Shown: in pieces, positions 26,545 to 34,201 of the stretch
Layout: each line of letters starts with the position of its first letter
Position numbering within the stretch: position 1 is the stretch's first letter
NCBI RefSeq assembly: GCF_002385225.1
Contig: NZ_DGDC01000030.1
Span: 1 to 64,000, forward strand
From: Psychrobacter sp. UBA3962
GTDB taxonomy: Bacteria; Pseudomonadota; Gammaproteobacteria; Pseudomonadales; Moraxellaceae
Direction: 5' to 3'
DNA length: 64,000 bases
Translations under genes and position numbers: made by a program
Notes under the pieces: model-generated
The model's input: only the letters and a program-made list of their open reading frames with translations
Database searches by the model: none
What the model was told of the DNA's origin: nothing

Positions 26545-27270
26545 AGAGGTTTCGTTTGATTGTTGTTGAGTCATAGTCAGCTGCCGTTACGCCTATTTAA
26601 ATTAAGCATATGCAATAGGTTATAAAAGTGCCTGCGATCGTAAAATATCGCCACACGTTGATAGAGTTGGTGAAAAATAAAGATAGGAAAAAGAGTGCGT
26701 CATTAACATGAATAGTTCTTACTTAGCTCAATAAGATCTAATTTCCATTAGGTGTAAGTTTAGAGGCATTACTGCTTGTATTTATTGTTTCTAGCCAAAG
26801 CCACTGGTTAAATAACCGCCAGAAAAGTGAATAAAGATAAAGAAGGCTTTGCTATCTGTATTAAGCTTAAATAGGATTGATTAATCACTTGCGGGAGTAG
26901 ACTGGATCAGCCCTTAGCTCTAACAAATGATTGGAGTAAGTTAATGTCTACATATTTTATGTCTATATATAAATATCGAGACTAGAAGGACTCAATAAGA
27001 CAAACAAAATCTAGCAGATAATTTTTAAATAAATCTCTAAATAAGGGCCAAACCTATTTTTTAGTAATAATCGGTTATTGGATACAGATAGGATATACGG
27101 TAAAACTAGAAAGCGAGAAAAGATATTTTGGTTGTCAATATCTGGCATCAAATCATCAGTGATTAACTCTCAATAGGCGTGTCAGTTAGCTAATACGCAA
27201 GGGATAACAGAGGTATTAAGACAGGGATAATTGAGTGATGATTTTGTGCAGATAAGCATATATTCGCAAC
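26545..27270. other. Long gene-free stretch upstream of rho
   Basis: No ORF above about 30 codons is credible on either strand. It is AT-rich. The segment 27168-27176 can pair with 27298-27306 of a possible upstream leader RNA. It probably contains a rho-proximal promoter and leader, as rho is autoregulated in other bacteria. Confidence 0.5.
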
Positions 27271-27336
27271 AAAAGCCCCTTAAGTAGGGGGGACTCTCTA
27301 TTGAGATTCGCAAATTGACAATAGATATTCTCTAGG
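27271..27336 (-). ncRNA. Candidate small RNA or 5' leader upstream of rho
   Basis: A near-consensus promoter (27343-27372) would start a transcript near 27336. Within about 66 bases it forms a hairpin (TCTATTG at 27319-27325 with CAATAGA formed by 27297-27303) and then a CCCCT/AGGGG stem at 27276-27290 followed by four T residues. It could be a short RNA ending at this weak terminator or an attenuator at the head of a long rho leader. This is inference from sequence only. Confidence 0.4.
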
Positions 27337-27342
27337 AATCAA

Positions 27343-27372
27343 ACTATACGGTGTTTACCCGCGTCATGTCAA
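27343..27372 (-). promoter_or_regulatory. Near-consensus sigma-70 promoter upstream of rho
   Basis: On the minus strand TTGACA (27367-27372), an 18-base spacer and TATAGT (27343-27348). It is one of the best promoter matches in the window and points toward rho, about 790 bases away. Confidence 0.7.
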
Positions 27373-27516
27373 TGGTTTTGTTGGCTTAAAATATATTTTA
27401 ATGGCGATTTGGCTAAGATTAACCATTTGTATTAGCAAGGTTTATGGCAGGCTAGGGCAATTATCAATATGGGAACAATGTTGAGAATATCACCTACCTC
27501 TACTGCTTTTAGGCCC

Positions 27517-27549
27517 AAAAAAAAGCGGCTGTCAACGACAACCGCTTTC
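27517..27549 (-). terminator. Terminator after trxA
   Basis: On the minus strand AAAGCGG-TGTC pairs with GACA-CCGCTTT around GTT, followed by eight T residues. Confidence 0.88.
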
Positions 27550-27603
27550 TAGGTGATTTATAACAACATCACCCTTTATCAACTAAAATAACCAGTTGAT
27601 TAA

Positions 27604-27930
27604 TTATAGGTGCTTATCTAATAAGGCAGCCAGATCAGCTTTAGGCTGTAAGCCCATAACCATATCTACTTTTTCGCCACCTTTAAATACCATTAAAGTT
27701 GGGATACTGCGGATACCAAAACGGCTAGCAGTTTCTGGGTTTTCATCCACATCAACTTTAACGACTTTTACTTTACCTTTGTAGTCTTCAGCAAGCTCTT
27801 CTAGTACTGGAGCAATGGCTTTACAAGGACCACACCAAGCTGCCCAAAAATCTACCAATACTGGCACATCAGACTGAGCCACATCTTGTTCGAAGTTTGA
27901 GTCGGTTGAGTTAACGATTAAATCTGACAT
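27604..27930 (-). CDS. trxA: Thioredoxin 1
   Basis: A 108-residue cytoplasmic disulfide reductase with the WCGPC active site at 32-36, the KVVKVDVDENP strand and the cis-proline in RSIPTLMVFKGG. It serves ribonucleotide reductase, peroxiredoxins and sulfate reduction. AAGGAAT precedes the ATG at good spacing. It precedes rho on the same strand, as in Acinetobacter and E. coli, but with its own terminator between them. Confidence 0.97.
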   Translation of the reverse strand: MSDLIVNSTDSNFEQDVAQSDVPVLVDFWAAWCGPCKAIAPVLEELAEDYKGKVKVVKVDVDENPETASRFGIRSIPTLMVFKGGEKVDMVMGLQPKADLAALLDKHL

Positions 27931-28288
27931 AATTTATTCCTTTTATTGGTGTTAAAATCTTGGTAAATAAGTACAGACAAAAGCGGTGATTTTATAATTT
28001 ACTGCTTTATATTAGCAATCCTCATTGCTGAGTTTTATAGAGTTATCGCTAAAAGCCGCCTAGCCTGAATCATGATGTCTATATTACCATTTATTGTCCC
28101 AAGTTATGTCTTTGCCCCGTTAAGTATGGTTAATAATTGGTATCAGTTGGATTGATGGTATACTTTGACGCCTTCTTATTGTGGCCTACTTCTTGAGACA
28201 TTGTTATTTTTGAAGCTTTTGAGGCCTTGTTATTTGGTAAAAAAGCCACGAGGCTTATTTCTTTTTATTCTTAAATTTGTGACCTGTT
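27931..28288. other. Divergent promoter region, trxA / rluA-type gene
   Basis: No gene seen. A plus-strand TTGGTA (28137-28142), 16-base spacer and TATACT (28159-28164) form a reasonable promoter for the pseudouridine synthase gene. Confidence 0.5.
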
Positions 28289-29002
28289 ATGGCAATATCG
28301 ATCGAAACTGTAAACCAATTAAACCTAGAAGAAGCTGAACGTGATGAGCAGTTTTTTAAAGACTTTATGACGGAAGTTACCGTCTATGAAGATGAAGATT
28401 TGCTGTTGGTAGATAAGCCTGCGGGCTTGCTAAGTATTGATGGCAAAGATTTAAAGGTCAGCTTGCTTTCTCGTTTAGAGCGCGCCAATCCAGAAATTAA
28501 GCTGATTCATCGCTTAGATATGGACACCTCGGGACTGATGATATTTGGCAAAAACAAAGCAGCTCAGACCCACATTAGCAAACAGTTTATCGAGCGTATT
28601 CCCCAAAAAGAATATCAGGCGATTGTCGAAGGCACGTTGGCGGTACCGGGCAAAAAGGGCGAGATCGATATCCCAGTGCGTTATGAGCCGAGCATTAAAC
28701 CCAAGCATGTTGCTGACCCTGAGTGGAAGAAACATGCTTTAACCCATTATGAAGTGCTACATCATGAGCTACGCAAAGGTAAGCCGGTTACTCGTGTCGC
28801 CTTACATCCAGTGACCGGACGTAGTCACCAATTGCGGGTACATATGGTGCATTTAGGCCATGTCATCATCGGTGATCCTATCTATGCGGAAGGGGAAGCG
28901 CTTGAGTTGTCACCAAGACTGAACTTACACGCCCATAAGCTGCGTCTCAAGCATCCTACTAGAAATACTTGGATGGCTTGGGAAAGCGCAGTCCCCTTTT
29001 AA
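28289..29002 (+). CDS. RluA-family RNA pseudouridine synthase
   Basis: A 237-residue enzyme that isomerises uridine to pseudouridine in structured RNA. The HRLDMDTSGL motif places the catalytic Asp at residue 77, and HPVTGRSHQLRVHM and GDPIYA follow as in RluA. It lacks an S4 domain and its length fits RluA (23S U746 and tRNA U32) rather than RluC/RluD. The target RNA positions are inferred from similarity. A hairpin resembling a terminator follows near 29099-29137. Confidence 0.88.
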   Translation: MAISIETVNQLNLEEAERDEQFFKDFMTEVTVYEDEDLLLVDKPAGLLSIDGKDLKVSLLSRLERANPEIKLIHRLDMDTSGLMIFGKNKAAQTHISKQFIERIPQKEYQAIVEGTLAVPGKKGEIDIPVRYEPSIKPKHVADPEWKKHALTHYEVLHHELRKGKPVTRVALHPVTGRSHQLRVHMVHLGHVIIGDPIYAEGEALELSPRLNLHAHKLRLKHPTRNTWMAWESAVPF

Positions 29003-29098
29003 AAGGTAGCTAGTTGAATAGTATATAGTTAAATAGTAGCTAGGATTAAGGGGTAGCTACGACTGGTTAGTTAGAGGTTTACTAATTTTTTGTTATTA

Positions 29099-29137
29099 AA
29101 AACTGCTAAAGTCTCAATTGAGGCTTTTAATAGTTTG
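29099..29137 (+). terminator. Possible terminator after the pseudouridine synthase gene
   Basis: AAACT..TAAAG.CTC pairs imperfectly with GAG.CTTTTA..AGTTT around AATT. The T-run is short. Confidence 0.45.
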
Positions 29138-29194
29138 TCACAAGTAGTATTTTATATAAGGATGTTATAACCCACTGATAACAAGGACCGTATC

Positions 29195-30301
29195 ATGAGT
29201 ATTATTCACTCAGTTTCTCACTTTAAATCGGCCCGTGACGCTGCCAAGCCCCTAGATAGGGTTGAGGATGTGCGTGCTGCGGCCGAAGATTTTCGCAAGA
29301 CAATGCTTGCCAACCCAAAAGTTAAATTCTATAAGACTTTTGAGTTAATTCGCATTCCTTATCCCAGCAAGTATGGCTATCTTAATGCCTTTGCGCTGCC
29401 GACGCCTTATATTCATATCTGTAATAAGCTGTTTGTTATTCAGTTTGATAGCGAAGAGGGGTTAAAGACACTTTTGGTCAGCCCTTCTGACTGGGAACAC
29501 CAAAGAGACACCCCTTATTTCTATCAGATGTCAGAAGACATGGGCATGTTCTCAAAGCCTGTCGAAAAAATGATTGTCAAAGAAAGCAATACCGTGCTGG
29601 AGGCTATAAAAAGCCTAGGATTGGCACCGGAAGATGTCGATTACATCACCTATGACCATCTACATACCCAGAATCTTACCCGTTGGCTTGGGGGAGCAGG
29701 ACAAGCTGCGATATTCCCCAATGCCAAATTGTTGGTGATGAGAGAGGAGTGGGAGAGTACCCAAGCCTTACTGCCTTGGCAAAACCAATGGTATTGTCCT
29801 GACGGCATCGAGGGTATTGACGACAGCCGTATTGAATTGCTCGATGGGGATGTGTTGTTAGGCGATGGCTCAGTAGCGCTGATGCGCACCAAAGGTCATA
29901 CCGAAGGCAATCACTCTATTGTTGCCCATACTGATCAAGGTCTGTTGGTTACCTCAGAAAACGGGGTAAGTATGGACTCATATGCACCGCAACATTCCCA
30001 AATTAAAGGCCTAGCCCGTTACGCTGAATTGACGCAGTCTGAGGTGGTGATGAATGGCAATACCTTGGAGTTTGGGGTAGACCAATATCTGTCCATGATT
30101 CAAGAAAAAACTGTGGCAGGACCTTATCCAAAAGATGAGCGCTTCTTTAATATGGCCCTGTCTTCTGAGTCAGCCGGATACTACTTATTCCCAGGGACCA
30201 CACCGACTGCACGGATGGGCGAGTTAGAGTTTGGGACCTTCACCCCAAAAACTGAAACCAATAGCAAGCGAGGTGGCCTGTGGCGCAAACTTATATCGTA
30301 A
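29195..30301 (+). CDS. MBL-fold hydrolase-like protein with altered metal motif
   Basis: A 368-residue protein with features of the metallo-beta-lactamase fold: YDHLHTQN (His155, His157), a later GHTEGNHS (His235) and SENG (Glu255). In a canonical MBL enzyme the first motif is HxHxDH; here Gln159 and Asn160 stand at the Asp and His positions, so one metal site should be lost or changed. The first 100 residues have no recognised motif. AAGGA precedes the ATG. The SDR gene starts 22 bases before its stop, implying translational coupling and a joint pathway. Substrate unknown. Confidence 0.65.
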   Translation: MSIIHSVSHFKSARDAAKPLDRVEDVRAAAEDFRKTMLANPKVKFYKTFELIRIPYPSKYGYLNAFALPTPYIHICNKLFVIQFDSEEGLKTLLVSPSDWEHQRDTPYFYQMSEDMGMFSKPVEKMIVKESNTVLEAIKSLGLAPEDVDYITYDHLHTQNLTRWLGGAGQAAIFPNAKLLVMREEWESTQALLPWQNQWYCPDGIEGIDDSRIELLDGDVLLGDGSVALMRTKGHTEGNHSIVAHTDQGLLVTSENGVSMDSYAPQHSQIKGLARYAELTQSEVVMNGNTLEFGVDQYLSMIQEKTVAGPYPKDERFFNMALSSESAGYYLFPGTTPTARMGELEFGTFTPKTETNSKRGGLWRKLIS

Positions 30302-31095
30302 CCGGGGCTGCCTCAGGGATTGGTCTGGCTTTATGTCAGCGTTTACTCGATCAAGGGCAGCAAGTCTGTGCTTGTGATATTGATTATGAGGCTTTAAAAA
30401 GCCACTATACTGAGCATAAGCTGGTTGATGACGGCGGCACCTTAATGTTGTATCCGCTTGATGTACGGCGTGTTGAGCAGTGGCAACAGTTAATAAGTAA
30501 GGTATTAACCCAGTGGTCAAGCATCGATGTTATGTGTAATGTGGCGGGCGTGTTGAAAGACAATTGGGTGACAGATATTGTCATTCCAGATGAAGTGGAT
30601 TTCCACTTTGACATCAATGTAAAGGGCACCATTTACGGAACTCAAAGCGTCATAGAGCCGATGCGCAACCAGGGCAAAGGACATATTATTAATGTGGCTT
30701 CTATGGCCGCCTTGTCACCGGTTCCAGGTCTGTCTTTATATAGCGCCAGTAAGTATGCGGTACGCTCTTATTCATTGGCAGCCGGTATAGAGTTGGCACC
30801 GTATGGTATTGCAGTAACCACAATTTGTCCTGATGCGGTTCAAACCCCCATGCTTGATCAGCAAAAAGACAAGGAACAAGCGGCCTTAACCTTCTCTGGT
30901 AACCGTACTTTAACGGTCGATGAGGTGGTAGACGCGATATTAGGGACCGCATTAAAAAGCAGTCCTATGGAAATAATGCTGCCCCAAAGCCGCGGCGTAG
31001 TGGCTAAGTTTGCCAATATTTTTCCGCAAACCTCAGGACGCTTCATCGATATCTTCCAGAAGCAAGGCATTAAGCGTCAGGCCAAAAGTAGATAA
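30280..31095 (+). CDS. Short-chain dehydrogenase/reductase
   Basis: A 271-residue classical SDR: TGAASGIG nucleotide-binding motif at 8-15, NVAG at 87-90, catalytic Ser141 and the YSASK motif (Tyr154, Lys158). The first 35 residues carry CDID after the second strand, so an acidic residue suggests NAD rather than NADP. It starts with GTG inside the end of the MBL gene, preceded by AGGTGG, an overlap of 22 bases. The pairing suggests hydrolysis and oxidation/reduction of the same metabolite. The reaction is unknown. Confidence 0.85.
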   Translation: MAQTYIVTGAASGIGLALCQRLLDQGQQVCACDIDYEALKSHYTEHKLVDDGGTLMLYPLDVRRVEQWQQLISKVLTQWSSIDVMCNVAGVLKDNWVTDIVIPDEVDFHFDINVKGTIYGTQSVIEPMRNQGKGHIINVASMAALSPVPGLSLYSASKYAVRSYSLAAGIELAPYGIAVTTICPDAVQTPMLDQQKDKEQAALTFSGNRTLTVDEVVDAILGTALKSSPMEIMLPQSRGVVAKFANIFPQTSGRFIDIFQKQGIKRQAKSR

Positions 31096-31154
31096 CCATA
31101 TAGTCTTATTGTGATAGTTACTAAAAAGCGATCATTATAAAAAGCTATCGTCAT

Positions 31155-31188
31155 AAAAAAGCAGCCCCAGAACTGGGGCTGCTTTTTT
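31155..31188. terminator. Bidirectional terminator, SDR / nitroreductase
   Basis: A perfect GCAGCCCCAG-AA-CTGGGGCTGC stem flanked by six A and six T residues between converging genes. Confidence 0.92.
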
Positions 31189-31230
31189 GGTTGTTAGACT
31201 TAGTTTGAATTTTAGAGCTAGTTTATTGAA

Positions 31231-31842
31231 TTATTTACCATAAACTTTTAAACGGCTGTCGATTGGTGCAAACTCTTTGTCGCCTGCTTTTTGCTCAATA
31301 CCACCGAATACCATCTGCGCAGTAAGTTTCCAGCTAGGGTCAATGTTCCAAGTTTTGGCCACTTCTTCATCGATTACTGGGTTGTAATGCTGTAAGTTTG
31401 CCCCGATGTCTAGGCTGGCTAAGGCGGTCCAAATGACATACTGATGCATGGCACTGGTATGCTCTGACCAAACTGGGAAACGGTCAGCATATAAGGCAAA
31501 GTTTTCTTGCAAGTTTTTCACAACATTTTGGTCTTCAAAGAAAAGCACCGTACCTGCACCAGCTTTAAAACCATTTAACTTCTGTTCCGTGCTTTTAAAT
31601 TTCTCGTCATCATTTACGATCTTACGTAGCGTGTCTTCAGTGATTTGCCATAGTTTTTTATGGTCTTCCCCGAATAAAACCACCAAACGAGTGGATTGAG
31701 AGTTAAAAGAAGAAGGGGTATGCAAGATAGCATGCTCTACCAGAGCCACAACTTGGTCTTTGTCTACCGGTAGCTGATCATTTAGAGCATAGATTGAACG
31801 ACGGGCTTCAGCCAGTGTTTGTAAATTTTGTAAGTTTGACAT
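31231..31842 (-). CDS. Nitroreductase family protein (Frm2-like)
   Basis: A 203-residue FMN-dependent reductase-type protein. The RRSIYAL start, HTPSSFNSQSTRLVVL segment and the C-terminal QMVFGG-EQKA motif fit the nitroreductase fold; the Frm2/YdgI-like subgroup matches best. Such proteins reduce nitroaromatics or quinones with NAD(P)H. GGAGAAT precedes the ATG. It is near pirin, DoxX and LysR genes that often react to electrophile stress, but it has its own terminator, so co-regulation is inferred. Confidence 0.85.
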   Translation of the reverse strand: MSNLQNLQTLAEARRSIYALNDQLPVDKDQVVALVEHAILHTPSSFNSQSTRLVVLFGEDHKKLWQITEDTLRKIVNDDEKFKSTEQKLNGFKAGAGTVLFFEDQNVVKNLQENFALYADRFPVWSEHTSAMHQYVIWTALASLDIGANLQHYNPVIDEEVAKTWNIDPSWKLTAQMVFGGIEQKAGDKEFAPIDSRLKVYGK

Positions 31843-32094
31843 AATTATTCTCCGATATATTTATAGGGATGGGGTTAAAACATTAAGGTTTAATTACTGT
31901 CAGTAGTTGCTCCTTTTTAAAGCTTTTTTAATAAGACTTTTTTAGGACTACTGTGCTCAGTTAAGGTCTGTGCCTTGCTTAATATTTTGATGAATTAATT
32001 GGGATTAATTATAAAATATTAGACCTAAACTGCCATGTAATTTATGTAAAAATTATTTAACAATAGCTATTTATAGTGAATTTAGGTTACACAA
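31843..32094. other. Intergenic region upstream of the nitroreductase gene
   Basis: A 252-base AT-rich stretch between two minus-strand genes. No gene, clear terminator or strong promoter is seen. Confidence 0.35.
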
Positions 32095-33027
32095 TCAGCC
32101 TTTAAAACCTTCTGGTAACGTGGGTGCTTCTAATCTTTTTAATTCAGAATCGACCTCACCAAAACGAGGGTGATGATTGTTCCAGTCGATAATGGCTTGC
32201 TCTATATCTTGTTTATTGTCAGCGACAAAGTTCCACCACAGCAGTACCTTTTGATTTAGAGGCTCGCCGCCGAGTAGCATAAAGCGGGCACTTTTGTGGC
32301 CTTTAACATTAATAACGGTCTTTTGACTAACGTCATCAAAGCGAATCAGCTGATTTTGTTCGTACTTTTTGCCCTGGTACTCGACGCCATCAACGACCAT
32401 TAAGATTCCGTACTCAAAGCCTGGCTCTAGCACCAAAGATACTTCGGTATCTTCAACCAAATGCACATCCAAGCCAATAAGTTTGCTGTACTGAATAGTT
32501 GGAGCGCTATAGCTTTCTCCTTCAGGGGTGGTGTAATCCCCTGTGGTCAACACATATTCAGCGCCTTGCTCTTTCCAGCTTGGCAGCTCAGGGTAGTGAT
32601 GAAAATTTCGCTCTATTTTTTGATCCAGAGGTAGCGCAATCCACAGTTGCACCATATTCATACCCCGCCAAGCCTCTGCAGAGCCACCTGTATCAGGGAA
32701 CACACTCTGTTCGGTGTGGCTAATGCCTTGATCGTTACCGGTACCAGCAGTCATCACGTTCACTTGGTTTTTGGTAATGACTTTCTCGTTCCCTAGGCTG
32801 TCTTTATGAAGCACCTCTCCCTCAATCATCCAGCTGAAAGTTTGCAAATTAATATGCGGGTGTCTACCCACTTGCATACCTTCTTCCTCATCGCCAAATT
32901 CGGCAGGGCCTGCGTGATCCATAAAGCACCAAGCGCCAATAGGCTCTTTTCCTTTATTGGGTAAAAAGCGAGCGATAGGAATACCGCCAACATCTGCCAA
33001 ACGAGGGTCTAATATTTCAGTTTTCAT
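32095..33027 (-). CDS. Pirin family protein
   Basis: A 310-residue bicupin. The N-terminal cupin has HPHINLQTFSWMIEGEVLHKDSLG and a GISHTEQS motif, supplying the His/His/His/Glu metal ligands of pirins. Some bacterial pirins have quercetinase activity; the physiological substrate is uncertain. The C-terminal cupin domain contains MLLGGEPLNQKV as in the YhaK/pirin group. A dyad upstream (33102-33125) may be an operator. Confidence 0.88.
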   Translation of the reverse strand: MKTEILDPRLADVGGIPIARFLPNKGKEPIGAWCFMDHAGPAEFGDEEEGMQVGRHPHINLQTFSWMIEGEVLHKDSLGNEKVITKNQVNVMTAGTGNDQGISHTEQSVFPDTGGSAEAWRGMNMVQLWIALPLDQKIERNFHHYPELPSWKEQGAEYVLTTGDYTTPEGESYSAPTIQYSKLIGLDVHLVEDTEVSLVLEPGFEYGILMVVDGVEYQGKKYEQNQLIRFDDVSQKTVINVKGHKSARFMLLGGEPLNQKVLLWWNFVADNKQDIEQAIIDWNNHHPRFGEVDSELKRLEAPTLPEGFKG

Positions 33028-33101
33028 AAAGCACCTATCATTTTTATTAAGGGGGTAAGGGCTAGCAGTTAACGATTATGTGGCATATTCATGGTGTAAA
33101 T

Positions 33102-33125
33102 CTTACGCATCGTCAATCTCGTAAG
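33102..33125. promoter_or_regulatory. Inverted repeat upstream of pirin gene
   Basis: CTTACG-N12-CGTAAG, a perfect 6-bp dyad about 75 bases before the pirin start. Size and spacing fit a regulator binding site. Confidence 0.35.
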
Positions 33126-33244
33126 GGCGTAATAATCAGCAAAACCAAAGTTATGGTTTCTTTTTATCCGACCCCTTTGAGCACTATCAGGTATTAGCCA
33201 CTTGATCTATTGTTTTCATAACTTATCCTTATTTCACTATTAAG

Positions 33245-33349
33245 ACAAACAATAAAAAATTAATAAAATAGGATAGATATTTAACATGACTACATAATAA
33301 TGGTTATAATTATTATTGCAAGTAGTGCTGATAACCGTTTATTGTTTGT
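33245..33349. repeat. 105-bp stretch bounded by perfect 12-bp inverted repeats
   Basis: ACAAACAATAAA at 33245-33256 and its exact complement at 33338-33349 bound 81 AT-rich bases, which hold a second dyad (GGTTAT at 33302, ATAACC at 33331). No target-site duplication is clear. It could be a small non-autonomous element or a cruciform-forming regulatory site next to the broken GNAT gene. Confidence 0.4.
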
Positions 33350-33417
33350 TCGCAACACTCTAAAAACCACCCTTAAATTTAATCAATTGGATTAGCGCAA
33401 ATTAACTAAAAATAAGA

Positions 33418-33549
33418 GTGAAGTCTCTTTTAGAAGATGCAGCAGCAAAAAATCTACGCGTTAAACCCATTTGTCCTTTCGTTAAGTCTTATATTGATAA
33501 GCATCCTGAGTACCAAGATAACTCTGTATTTCATAAGGCAGCGCCATAA
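33418..33549 (+). pseudogene. C-terminal remnant of a GNAT N-acetyltransferase (YjdJ-like)
   Basis: A 43-codon stretch encoding KSLLEDAAAKNLRVKPICPF then VKSYIDKHPEYQDN. This is the characteristic end of small COG2388-type GNAT proteins (about 90-100 residues), where CPFV and HPEY are conserved. The N-terminal half is missing: stop codons lie in frame a few codons upstream and no start codon with a Shine-Dalgarno is present. It is read as a truncated, probably inactive gene left after a deletion or insertion, perhaps linked to the inverted-repeat structure just upstream. Confidence 0.75.
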
Positions 33550-33635
33550 TAACGGTAGTTAGTTATAGGTTATATATAGGCTGGGTGATTTAACTAACCC
33601 AGCCGCTAACTTAGACTTTTATGCTGTGTATCGAC

Positions 33636-34046
33636 CTATAAACCGTGTGTTGTAGGCTGTGTCTGGTTACGCGCATCGATTGAATAAGCGCCTGGGCCAT
33701 GAGCCACAATCATTAAGAAGCCACCTGCCATCGCTAAGTTTTTCATAAAGTTCATCATTTGATTTTGGTCCCCAAAGTCAGCGTGGAAGATAAGGGCGGA
33801 AACGATACTAAATCCGGCCATTAAGAAAGCGACCAAACGTGTTTTAAAGCCAACCAAAATGGCTAAACCCCCAAAGACTTCTAACAGGATAACCAGAGGC
33901 AGTATGAAGCCCGGTACGCCCATGGATTCCATATAGCCTTGAGTGGCCGCATAACCGGTGATTTTGCCAATACCTGAAAAGATAAAGATGGCTACTAATA
34001 AAAAACGACCCAATAGGGCGCTGGCATTGTTTACTGAAGTGTTCAT
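33636..34046 (-). CDS. DoxX family membrane protein
   Basis: A 136-residue protein with four hydrophobic helices and the DoxX pattern: ALLGRFLLVAIFIFSGIGKI at the N-terminus, VILLEVFGGLAILVGFKTR in the middle and KNLAMAGGFL near the end. DoxX proteins are tied to quinone or thiosulfate redox chemistry and resistance to oxidative or sulfur stress. AAGGAAT precedes the ATG. It is divergent from the LysR regulator, which probably controls it. Confidence 0.88.
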   Translation of the reverse strand: MNTSVNNASALLGRFLLVAIFIFSGIGKITGYAATQGYMESMGVPGFILPLVILLEVFGGLAILVGFKTRLVAFLMAGFSIVSALIFHADFGDQNQMMNFMKNLAMAGGFLMIVAHGPGAYSIDARNQTQPTTHGL

Positions 34047-34105
34047 AACAATTCCTTAAATATAAAATAATTTTGTTTACAGTTGCTAAGTAATGAAGCC
34101 ATTAT

Positions 34106-34140
34106 AATTGTTGATTTTATTTCAATAAACATCAATAATT
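34106..34140. promoter_or_regulatory. LysR-type operator dyad between DoxX and LysR genes
   Basis: AATTGTTGAT and ATCAATAATT are complementary with one mismatch across 15 bases, and the spacer itself holds TTTATT-TC-AATAAA. The symmetry and T-N11-A-like spacing fit a LysR-regulator site in a divergent promoter. Confidence 0.5.
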
Positions 34141-34150
34141 GCAAATGATA

Positions 34151-34167
34151 GTTCTTTTTATAAGAAC
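34151..34167. promoter_or_regulatory. Second dyad in the DoxX/LysR divergent region
   Basis: GTTCTT-TTTAT-AAGAAC, a perfect 6-bp inverted repeat 35 bases before the LysR start; a candidate autoregulatory site. Confidence 0.4.
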
Positions 34168-34201
34168 AATAGAGTCGTAATAAAGACACAGGGGAGAGGT
34201 T

